Below, one piece after another: positions 43,944 to 64,000 of a stretch of 64,000 bases of DNA. Origin of the DNA: Breviolum minutum Mf 1.05b.01. Its lineage: Eukaryota; Sar; Dinophyceae; Suessiales; Symbiodiniaceae. The first letter of the stretch is position 1; each line of letters starts with the position of its first letter. The DNA lies in contig DF240119.1 of the NCBI GenBank assembly GCA_000507305.1, positions 1-64,000 of the forward strand. Direction: 5' to 3'. A program made the translations under genes and the position numbers. Below the pieces are notes generated by a model. It saw nothing but the letters and a program-made list of their open reading frames with translations. It did not search any database and had not been told where the DNA came from.

Positions 43944-45581
43944 GTGTTTTCACTGTGGGGTGTTTCATGTTTCGGAGATTCACATGGCTTTCCGGAGATG
44001 TGGGTGTCTTGGAATCCGCTTGGATTTCCAGTCGTTGTAAATGATGGGAAAGATCACCCCTGAAGATTAAGGGGCACCTCACACTCTCTATCCCTGGGAG
44101 GTGCCTACGATTGGAACCGTGGTTGGCGAGCTTGAAGAGACGACACAAGCCTTGCTACGTGCCCAACCTCAGACTTCCCGAGTCGGAACAGGTTGCAACT
44201 GAAAACGATGAACGGCAATAGGTCTGAAAATTTGATGTTCGTCCTCGTGAAAAACGAAACTTTCCAAGAAAAATCCGGGTGAAACAGAGGATGCTTGAGC
44301 ACTACATGCAGCAAAGCAAAGATTCAAAGATTGGATAGATGATAGATAGACAATTTCGGATGCTGGTTACTGGGTAGTAGCTCGATGGTCACTCTTCCTG
44401 GAAGTGGCAACACTTCCCAATGATGGTGCTTCGGTGTTTTCCAGCATCACCCAACCGAAACGGGGCGAAAACCGGGCACACCGAGCCCTTCCGGAACCCG
44501 TTTTTCGGGGGGTCGTTTCCTTCAGAAAGCTGCCCGGGTCGCCCTGGAGCCGTTTCATTTGAGTATTGGTCTGATGCAGCCTGTGGCCCCTCAACTCGCT
44601 ATTCCGACCTTCCCCCCCAAGTTGTGGGATCCATCCATTCTGAAAGCGGATTACCCGTTACCAACCAATCCGGGCAAAAAACAACTTGAGGAATTTGGGT
44701 TGCTTTGGAAACCCACGTTTTTTTTTTTTATCATTGATACATTGATACAGTACATCTTTTTCTTCTTGCCCAAGTTTCATGGGGATTCCCATCCGATGGG
44801 TTTTTTTCTCCCATAGTTGAGGTCTGATTCACCGTGGCTCCCTTTTCACCGTGCAGCCACCGCTAAAACGTCAGGTGCCTTCGAAACCAGCAACGTCACG
44901 GTACGCGGCGACGTCAGCAGCGTAGTGAGCGAAAGCTCTGTAGGACAAGTGGCGGTGATGAGGCGGTGAATTACCCGAGCCGCCGGGTTACAACGTGAAG
45001 AGTGAAAGGTCTGGAATGGTCAGACATCATTTGTTAGTAAACTTCAACACTGTTTTTGATCCAACATGTTCAGATCTTTTTGAATTGCAGTGTACTTGTT
45101 ATTTTGCAAGTGGTACATCCTTCCATTCTGGGGGGCATGGTTTGAATAGGCATCCGCATCGCTCATGGTTTGCTACATTAGTCTTCTATTCCTGCAGTAT
45201 TGAAACTCCTCTCCTTTTGAATCTTGCCTGGGCCTGGTACGAGCCGCCGAGCCAGCCATGATGTACTTAACGGTTCCAATGGTTGTTTGTTCGCTTGAGA
45301 TTTGTCAACAAAAGTGATTTAAGCGTAAGTACAGGGATGAACTTCAAATTCCTTTCCTCACCAAAGGGCCCCACAGAAGCGTGGTTGTTAAGAACGGATG
45401 AAAAAATCTCGGAATCCGGGGCCGAAATCCTGACCCAACACAGACGTTAACCTCTTTAGCTAATAGTGAATTCTGATCTGAAAGGTTTTTGTATGTTTTT
45501 TCTACTCTTTTTACATAACAAAAACATACAAAAACGAGTTTTTTTTTCTCCCTCCCTCCCCATACCTTTTCCAGTTTGCAG

Positions 45582-45699
45582 GTTTTCGCCTCCATCGGCC
45601 TCCGCCTCTTCCCCGGAGTATGCAGCTGCTGTGGTGGATGAGAATCCTTCAGGTGCTTTGATCCCCCTGGAGGTGCCTTTTGGCCGGGAAAAACTATGA
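45582..45699 (+). CDS. Exon-like segment upstream of the GAIN/GPS exons
   Basis: After an acceptor TTTGCAG the frame reads SPPSASASSPEYAAAVVDEN and ends PLEVPFGREKL at a stop, so the 3' border (a donor before 45699) is unresolved. The Ser/Ala/Pro-rich composition fits an extracellular linker. Only suggestive. Confidence 0.35.
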
Positions 45700-45995
45700 A
45701 ACCAGATGAACTTGACCAGATGAATCCTGGAAAGTTCTCCAGAAGACCCTTCTCACTTGACACAATCACTTGGGTTTTTGTGCTTTTGGGAGATCTTTTG
45801 TTGAACCCATATCAAGAGTCATCTGGACATCAAGACTTCAAGACACGCACGAACAAAAACAAGAACAAACTGCAAGACTTCTCTGGGTGGTGGTTTCAAT
45901 TATATTTTTTTTCACTCCTATTTGGGGAAGATTCCCGTTTTGACTATCCTCAAGCAAACATTCAGGAACAATCACTGGACCTGTGTTCTCAATAG

Positions 45996-55983
<9,988 letters not shown>

Positions 55984-58761
55984 GCTCAGTGGTCAGCCGG
56001 TTTTTACACCCTCGTGGTGTCGTTTGGATGATGTAATATAGGGAGGTAGGACATGGACATTGCCATTTGGTAAAGGTCAATTTCTTTCCATGTTTTTTTT
56101 GGGATGCCTTTCTGCGGCATCAATGTGAAGCCACAAGATGTGGCTTATTAGATGGGGGAATCCCATATTCCGCCATGTGAAGCTACCACGTAGACCCCGC
56201 AATGAGGCCCAATGAGGCCCTTTGAGGGGGTCAGAAGGAACTTCCGCAGGCGAAGTAACCGATGGAGTTTTTGGGATCAGGTCATTGATATTCTGGATTA
56301 TTTTCCCCCAAAACAAAACTAAGATGCCATTTTGCTCTGAAAATAGGTCACCTGGAAGGGCCCCAAAAAGGAAAGTATACCTAGTCTTCCAACCATCCAT
56401 TTTTCAGGTGCTTTTGCTGTTAGTTTCAGGGAGGATATTTCAATTTCTTGGTTCTTCACGTCAATTTCAACTGACAGATGACAGACTGTGCGTTTTTGTC
56501 TGCGGATGAGCCTGCCATGCCTGTGCAACAAGCTACAGCTCATGGCTGGACTCGTAGCACTCAAAGTCCGGAAAAATGTGAAAAATGCCAGTGATTCAGA
56601 TGGTTTCACCTTGGAAAATCTATTTGGACAAACGTTGGGACCCTAAAATGGATGATGCTCAACCCCTCTTTCCCCGCTCGATGCTGTGCGCATTCTTTTG
56701 CGATTGAAAGTCCTTCCGTGCATAGATTGCAGCCTCCCTAGATTGGAGAGAAGTGCAGTGTAGAACGCATTTCCTGGTTGAAGGTGATCAGAGAGAAGTC
56801 GTGAAATTCCATGAAATCTACAAGTGGTGATTGAAAGGCCTCCTTTGTTTACAATAAAAACAGCCTTTCAAAGGAATTGGAATCGAACCTGTTCAGGAAC
56901 AGCAGACTTCTTTTTTGAACATATTTCATCTTCATTGGCCAGAACTCTGAAAGAGTTGCCGCAGCCAGGGTTGGACTTGTTGTTGTAGATGTCGTTGTAG
57001 GCTGGCAACTGCTAGTAAAGTAAAAGATGCAAAGGAACCTATTACACAACCTATTAGGATCTATTATGTATGTTGTGGTAAGATGTGGTGTCTTTCAATT
57101 CAAGTAGGTACCCTTCCCTGGCTGGACACACTCGGAAAACACTATCACCGGCTCTGCCCGAAAACTTCTGAAAAAAATTGCTGCGAGCTGCCATTTTTCA
57201 GAGGGCTTAAACTCGAGTTTGTTATTTGTTGGTAGGCAACTGGGTGGTGGTTTCAAAGATTTTTTAAAACCCTACCTGGGGAGATGAATCCAATTTGACT
57301 AATGTTTTTTCAGATGGGTTGAAGCCATCAACTAGGCAATTGTAAATGAAATGAGAACGTTATGTGTCATGTTTTTCATGTTCTATTATGATTTCATGTG
57401 TTTTCAAGTCTTTTTCAATGAAGCATTCATGTTTATTAGATTCCCTGGACATTTCTGCAATGTCGAAAAAAATGCTCTCTCATTTTTTTGCTTTGATTAT
57501 CTCAAATCCCGCAGCAAATTTCTCCTGTATTTTCTGTTTTGGTGTTAGGTTCCTTCAATTTGCTACTAGCAGTTTCAAAAACACAGAAATTAGGTGGGAA
57601 ACCACAAGCAAAAACACGACAAATGAAAGAAACAACGAAAACAATGAAAACAACAGTCTCGAGTTTTTGAAGATGTTGAGGATCGAAAGCTGCTGCCCTT
57701 TTTTCATCACTTGCCATGTTTTACCGCGTTGTTTCTTCTTTTCTTTCCCGGTGTTTCCCTTCATTTTTCCATGTATTCTTCATGTTTCATCGCTGTTCTA
57801 TTTCCCCTTTTTTTCTCGTGTGCGTTTCTTTTTTGCCAGTAAGTTGCCCCAAAAAACCCGGGGGCAAAGGTTTCCATACATGCCTTGTTGAATCCAGGGA
57901 GGTCGTGATAGTCGGATTCAGTTCTGCACAATTTGGGCTGATTGATGGAATATCGCACGGTCATGTTTGGATCTTGGATTTTGTTTCAAGGAAAAAATAG
58001 GAAGGTGTCAACATTTCCAATCAACACATTTCTTTTGCTTCACACAAACAACAAGGTATCCAACCTATTTTTTTGCGACTTTATATCGGATCTGTTGACT
58101 GAGGCTGTAGGTCAAAGCTCCGCGCAAAGTTTTCAAACAATTCCGTCATCTCCAGGCAAATCGTAGAAGGGGATCTTAGTGCTAACAAGAAACAATTTTG
58201 TTTCTGGCGGTCTAGGACCCTTTCGTTGAGTGTTATAGCTTGTAAGGCTTTAAGGCTTCCAGTTTCACTTTCATAAGTCTTCAAGACAACACCTCCTGAA
58301 TCTGCCATGAAATGCCTCCAGTGTTGCCGCTGGTCAAAACAAGCTCCGACAAAGGCGTCATGAGGGGTCAGCGATGGTGTGTTCCAAACTGTTGGTACGT
58401 GGCGGTATTTTCATATGGGAACTGATTCATTTTCTGCTTGCTGACGTGTTTTGAAAACACTGCATCCATTTGTTTCGGTTTCATTTTTTCGTCATATTTT
58501 CGAAAGCAACGGCCGTTCAACTTGCCGAACGTGATGAACCCCACCCAGAAAATACCGTGTGAAAGATATAGGCCTGCGTCAAAGAATCAAAAAACAATCA
58601 ACTTAAGACACAAAATCTTTTGGCACTGGGAAAAAAATCATAAAAACATCTATATGGCCATTTTTCATCCTTTTTTCTCCTTCAGGAATGGGTGGATTTT
58701 TGGAGAGTCTTTTAAGTTGGGTCTTGATTGATTCTGGTCGACTTTCCCAGCCCAGTTGCAG
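55984..58761. other. No gene recognised
   Basis: Mixed sequence with T-rich tracts and no domain-bearing ORF. Possible further exons of the upstream gene cannot be excluded. Confidence 0.45.
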
Positions 58762-58851
58762 CCGCGACGCCATCAGGATTCGGACTCGGATTCGGACAGC
58801 GGCATCAGTGAAGAGGTCTCTCCCCTCCCGGGGCCGACGGAAGGAGTCTGA
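58762..58851 (+). CDS. Weak exon-like acidic segment
   Basis: After GTTGCAG the frame reads PRRHQDSDSDSDSGISEEV and ends GPTEGV at TGA. Such an acidic Asp/Ser tail could be the terminus of a protein. A related D-S-G-I-S motif appears near 59890-59910 (STDSGISGISDVEEPEADLE). Both may be exons of the upstream gene or of a neighbour, or chance. Confidence 0.3.
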   Translation, partial: PRRHQDSDSDSDSGISEEVSPLPGPTEGV

Positions 58852-59037
58852 ATGGTCGGGATGGTCCCGAGGTTGTTGGATGAAACATCAGAAAAATGGG
58901 GGGGTTTTCGTTTTTCTCAATATTGGGAAGATAACCGGCAACTATTTATTTTTTTCCCTTCAAATTAGGGACCGGACCAATAAGGTTTCATTGAAAGTGG
59001 TGGCGAGGGGCGAAGACGATCTGCAAGATACACATAC

Positions 59038-59143
59038 TACTGTTGATGGAAGAAATCCCCAACAACCACCTGGGATGGTGCTAAAACCTAGTAAATAATT
59101 GGATAAACTACCAACCTCAACTGGTTAGCCGGATTTTCTTCCA
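59038..59143. mobile_element. MITE, copy 1 (right end degenerate)
   Basis: It starts TACTGTTGATGGAAGAAATC and shares TAAATAAT and CTACCAACCTCAACTGGTT with copy 2. The right end GGATTTTCTTCCA has one extra T and lacks the last bases of the inverted repeat. Confidence 0.75.
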
Positions 59144-60132
59144 ATGGGCGGATGCTGTTGGATGCAATGAATTTCCCATGTCCATGTTGTATCACCTGCC
59201 GAGGTACAGGAGGAGACTTAGCCGGTGTTGGTTGGCGGGGTTTGAGGATGTGTGATATTTTTGTTTGAGTTCTGTGTTTGATGTGCTTTGTGGGAAGTCA
59301 TGGGTATATTCATGATCTTTGAGTGCACTTCACATTGAGCCTTGCCACATGGCGATTACTAGTGCATCGCAACAGGAACAAAACGGAATCGTTTCGCAGA
59401 TGGATGATACATGTTTCTTCTCCAAAATTTACCACGCCGTTGTTTCGTTAAGATTTGACCTCGGCATCGTTGAGATGTGGGCCATGTGGATGAGAATTCG
59501 ATCCGGTGGAGATTCGGATAGCCGTGACCGTTGGAGGAGATTCGAAATCATCAGCACGAATGGGATTCATTGCACCTCGGCGTTGGGAACGAAAGTTGGA
59601 TCGATTGGATGGAGAGTTTGGACCGAAGTATAACGAAAAGGGATAAGCATAACGGATTGCTCAAGATGCGTTTGCTTGTATTTTTGCACCACAATATTTG
59701 TTCATTTTTAACATCAAGAAATCTCGGGTGATTTTTTGTTGTTGTGGTGTATATCCACATGGCAATTAGCTCTCAATTTGAATCAACCCCTGTTGTCTTT
59801 TAAAAAAAAACAACCATCCCTCTGCTGGCATTAAACTCCCCGCCCTTCGATTCGGGAGGTTCTTCCCCATCGACGTCTTGTGTGGTTCAACGGACAGCGG
59901 CATTTCCGGCATTTCGGATGTGGAAGAGCCAGAGGCGGATCTGGAGATATTGCTTGGCACCTGGAAGTGCGTGGCTCCTTGTCTCGTGGAATTGTGGAAT
60001 TTGATTCATGTGGGGAATGAATGGAATGCATGGATCCACCGGCCTGGATGATTATTGGAAGTGGGGGTTTGGATGGATGGATATTGGATAAAGGGGTGGG
60101 GAAAGTTCCAATGATGGAGAGGAGAGTTGAAA

Positions 60133-60249
60133 TACTGTTGATGGAAGAAATCCTGCACCACCTGACATGTATGAAACCCTGTAAATATGTAAATAATGGG
60201 ATTAACTACCAACCTCAACTGGTTAGCCGGATTTCTTCCATCAACAGTA
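60133..60249. mobile_element. MITE, copy 2 with 21-bp terminal inverted repeats
   Basis: 117 bases. Positions 60133-60153 are the exact reverse complement of 60229-60249. The outermost bases are TA on both sides, suggesting a TA target duplication around a 19-base inverted repeat beginning CTGTTGATGG, as in Tc1/mariner-type elements. There is no coding capacity, so it depends on a transposase encoded elsewhere. Confidence 0.85.
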
Positions 60250-63200
60250 TGTGTGGCAGGTTTGTGTGAGAGAGGATAGCTGATGACTTTAGTCCATGGA
60301 TGATTTTTTGCGTGGATTCCCCAAGGCCGGATGCCCAACATACACCCCAAGCCATGCGAATTTTTGTTGTTGGTTGCCACTGTGCCAAAACGTGGTTGGT
60401 GTGGGTCAACAAACAGTGTGGTTGAATCAACCTCCAAGCCATAAGGATACCCCCCCAAAAAAATCCTTGGCTACCTTGAGTTGTTTTTTTGAAGAGATTT
60501 TAGACATTTGTCCACTCCAAGTGAACTTCCCTTTTTTTCAAAAGCCACGAGGTGTGATGACAGGGGTCATTAAATGGATCATTTTGGGGGGGGAATCAAA
60601 CAATCCGATTTTATAGTAATTTTGAAGGATTGCCCTTATAATAGTGCATCGTTTGGGTTGGAAATATAATGACCCAATGGATGACGTTTTTTCTCTGGAT
60701 TTTGTTTCTTCTTTGCTTCCCCAAAACGCCACCAAAAGCTGAGGACACCTGGGGTTTAGACGAATTTCTTCGAGCCAACCGACTCTTTGGAAGGAAATTT
60801 AGTTTGTTTTTATTGTGATGGGAGGGGAAGGAAAAACCCTAACAGCATCGGATTTTTGTTTGAAGGTTTGTTTCTTCCCCTCCCAAGGTTTCTTCAAGAA
60901 GGAGATTTTCAGCAAAGTTGGTGAAAGTTGAGAGGGAAACAGAGTGGTGTTGGAAATTTTTGCGTGTTGCGTGTTGTGTTTTTTTTTGAACTTGAGAGGG
61001 TTTCCTAGAACCGCCCAAAAATCATAGTATTGTTTCCGACCAAGAAGCAATGCGCTTTCTGTAGGAATTATTGATAGGTGAAAGTCACTACGTTACTTGA
61101 AACTGACGCTGGTTCAGGATGTTAGATGTTTGAGCACCATGTCGTTTCATGCGTCAACGCTCAGGTGTGGGCATCATCCAACGAAAAGTGGCTTTATCGG
61201 CCAAATGGCCAAACTGGGACTCTTGGTCTCGTTGTTGTTGGTGGCGGCTTGACGTCAAGGTTGGGAAAGGTGGTAACGATGTCAAATATGACATACACAC
61301 TCCCAACATGATGATTTCCAAGAGATGGCCTCCCTGAAACTAACAGCAAGTTGGCACCTGAAAATGGATGCTTGGAATACTCATTTTCTTTTGGGATTGA
61401 TTCGGCCTATTGTCAGGGGCTATGGTTAATTTTAGGGAGCGGAACTCTTCCTTTTCCAAGGGGGTGAACCATTTTTATCTTGAATTAACAGGTTCCAACT
61501 GCCTTGGTGTTTCATGATTTGGCATCATGAAACCATAAGAAAACCCAAACACCGGAGCTTTCGGGGAGTCACTTTTCTCGTCCAACCCTGATGTCTTGAA
61601 TCAAGCGTTTAGGGTTGATAGATGCTGACGTTTTTTTTCCGTGGATTCTTGGGGCCTTGGGGCCAGCCGGTTGGCAAAACTCATAAAAAATGCATGTCCG
61701 CATGTCAAATGTTCCTTCTTTATTTTTAAGTTCAGAACTGCCAAGTTCAGAATTGGCACCGGGTGTCTTCAAACATTTCGAATTTTCAAAATCGCCAAAG
61801 AAACAGGTGGTGACAAAAAAAACACGTTCATGAAAAAACGCAACGTACCGAGGATTTTATTCGAACGGAGCACGGCATCCGCTTTGTAAACCATAGCATG
61901 TTGGGAGCTCTCATTGAGGTGCTGGGTCCATTTGGGTTCCCAGGGAGCAGCGGTTTGGGCCAAGTATACCGTGTTCCCCTGTTTTATATGGGGGGTTATG
62001 CCAGGGTGACACACAAATTCTTCCCCCAAAACTGCAGGGCACAGAAATCAACCAAAAAAACCGAACTGAGAAACTCGCGAGCAACCATTGCCCACAGGAG
62101 ATTCGATTTGATATGGAATACAGTTCCAAAGATGGACATGGGAATTTAGCCAAATGTCAAGCCGACACTTGGCAGAGGAGGGTGAGAAGAGCTTCGAGAT
62201 GTTCATGAAGGTGTTCTCTAGTTTGATGAAACTGCTAGATTTTGACGAAACTGATGAATAGATGGATGGATAGAGATGGATAGATCGATTAAGATAGACA
62301 AACAAAAGAGCCTAGAAACATACCCCCGGACCTTGTCATCAGAATTCGATCATGTTAGGAGCCAATTATGTATATTTATCCCCATCGGACGCCCTGGCAA
62401 AACATAACAACAAAAATAGATGTTTTCTTACAACCAGAATCTGAATCTCCAGGATGTTTCCAACATACCGTATACCCCTGAAACACTGTGCCATGTGACC
62501 CTTTAAACAGGTGATGAATTTCTGGGTGGAACACTTCGCCCTGGGTGGGCTGATCATTGATGAGCTGCAAGAAGTGATTTACCATCCAAGAAATGGAGTG
62601 AAGCCAGTACCTTCCTAAAAACTAACATATCCCTTCCACCCGGGTCCGGGTGCTTTTTGAGTCGATGATTTTCCGAACTTCCCTTTTTTTTGTGGGATAT
62701 GGATATGATATGTTAGCCTCTTAGAGGGTATCAACTTTGACATGTGGTGCATCAAACGTCATTTTTTTTGGTGTACCAAACATCTGCATCTAGACCTCCA
62801 TTTTCAAAGCACCAACGGAATGCACCAAAAGTTTGTTGTATCCAATTCTTGCCACCAACAAAAAACCTTTGCTCCAATTCCAATGCTAGAAAATCCCATC
62901 CCGTTTTTAGGAATGGTTGGGCATCAAAGATGGTGGCATGCTACGAACGCGAAAGATTGGAGACCTTGGGCAATGGACCGAAGAAAGGCAGGGAAGTTTG
63001 TTGAAGAGTCTAAGCCATCTTCTAAACCTTCAGTTGTTTCGGGTATGTACACCCCGCAGTTTAACATCACACCCAGTTAGAAGACTACTTTCCTTTTGGG
63101 ATGGTAGAATGTCAGGGGTTATGTTAAACTTCGGGACCGTATCTTGGGTTCACTCCCCCAACCCACGATGCAATCGTCACCACCAGAATGACGTCACATT

Positions 63201-64000
63201 TGCATACATTTGCCCCAACCTAACCTTTATTTACCACGATTGCATCCTGGGTCGGGTGGCCCCGGATCCAAGGTATACAGAAAGTCTGGGCAGAAGATTT
63301 CACCAACCAAACCTTCCCCACCTCACTTTAAATGTGGTGGATGTAATGGAAACCGACTTCAAAACAAAGGGAATCAAACAACGAGAAGAACGGACCGTTG
63401 GTCCAAGTTGGCAGAGGTCTCGACTTGGTTGTACTTGGGATCCCACTGCAACCTTACCGTACATTTTGGGTCGTTCGTGAAATGATCCATTCCAATCAAG
63501 GTGGGGTGGCATTTGCAAAAAATAAAAAACTTTAAAGAACATCTCTAATAAAAGATGGCAAAAAGGCTGCAAAAAGAAAAGTGTTTGGTGGTGAACCTCG
63601 ACTTCAGTTTGTTTGTTGAGAAATCCAAGGTATCCAACTTCCAAAAACATGCTGACCTGCCAGGTCTGTGGTGGGAGAACGGTTGGAATTCGTGCTTACA
63701 CAGTGTCCTGGTGTCAAGGTGAACTTGCCAAACTTGGCCATTGCTTTGAAAAGGTTGGTTTGGGGATGTGACGGGATGTGGTTGGTTGAGCATTTTCCCT
63801 AACCAAGATGGAACTTGGCAACGTGATTTTTTACAAAAGAGGTTCCCGAACTGGACCACCTGAAGTGGACCTGAAACAATTATAACAACTCATACTGATA
63901 ATTGCATGGAAGGGTAACAATAAAAAAATAAAAAAGAATACTGTATATACATACAACATACCTTTGTTTATGTATTGTTCTGTTTTTGTATTTATATCGG
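60250..64000. other. No gene recognised
   Basis: Only weak candidates are present, for example a segment after TCAG at 61165 (VWASSNEKWLYRPNGQTGTL). No domain, RNA gene or clear repeat is seen. Short AT runs occur near the window end. Confidence 0.45.

Overview
The window looks like dinoflagellate nuclear DNA, most likely a Symbiodiniaceae-type genome. The evidence is: decayed copies of the dinoflagellate spliced-leader (DinoSL, ending CCATTTTGGCTCAAG) at the starts of retroelements; dinoflagellate-type reverse transcriptases; introns whose 3' sites are mostly AG followed by G; large non-coding spacers; many compound microsatellites; and exons of protein families I know mainly from predicted dinoflagellate proteomes. 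Nothing suggests a bacterial or organellar sequence. All gene models come from reading translations and splice-like motifs by eye; no search was run.

Layout. 1-2.7 kb: 3' part of a retroelement (Gag-like zinc-knuckle ORF, then a reverse transcriptase/RNase H that has lost its YVDD region and is frameshifted). 2.7-12 kb: no convincing gene, but several inverted-repeat (foldback or MITE-like) structures. 12.1-17.5 kb: an almost intact retroelement with ~85-bp terminal direct repeats that each carry a DinoSL relic. Its ORFs are Gag-like, cytosine-methyltransferase-like and reverse transcriptase/RNase H. 17.5-26 kb: spacer with one dispersed repeat. 26.1-31.6 kb: a nested stack of LINEs. An old plus-strand LINE is split by a short minus-strand LINE tail (17-bp target duplication) and by a near full-length plus-strand LINE (14-bp target duplication). 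The 5' end of the latter is a run of four DinoSL relics. 33.5-35.4 kb: two decayed minus-strand LINE fragments.

36-56 kb is the main cellular-gene region, all on the plus strand. It starts with a secreted RCC1-like protein of ten ~40-residue repeats (36.1-37.4 kb). Next come a Thr/Ser-rich low-complexity stretch and four tandem copies of a Ser/Thr-rich exon, each a multiple of three bases and bounded by CAG and GT (38.6-42.8 kb). Then come exons of a GAIN/GPS autoproteolysis-type domain (46-46.8 kb), membrane-spanning exons (49.9-51.1 kb), a C2-like region (51.2-51.8 kb), and finally a set of small phase-0 exons for a dinoflagellate-specific domain (52.9-56.0 kb). I infer that at least 45.9-56.0 kb is one gene for a polycystin/adhesion-receptor-like membrane protein with an unusual cytoplasmic tail. 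Whether the upstream RCC1-like and Ser/Thr-rich parts are its ectodomain is open.

56-64 kb holds two copies of a short TA-flanked MITE with terminal inverted repeats and a few weak exon-like stretches. Single N bases at 17375, 30024, 38882, 39407 and 41819 all sit in repeats or at breaks in homology and probably mark assembly joins, so nearby structures should be read with care.
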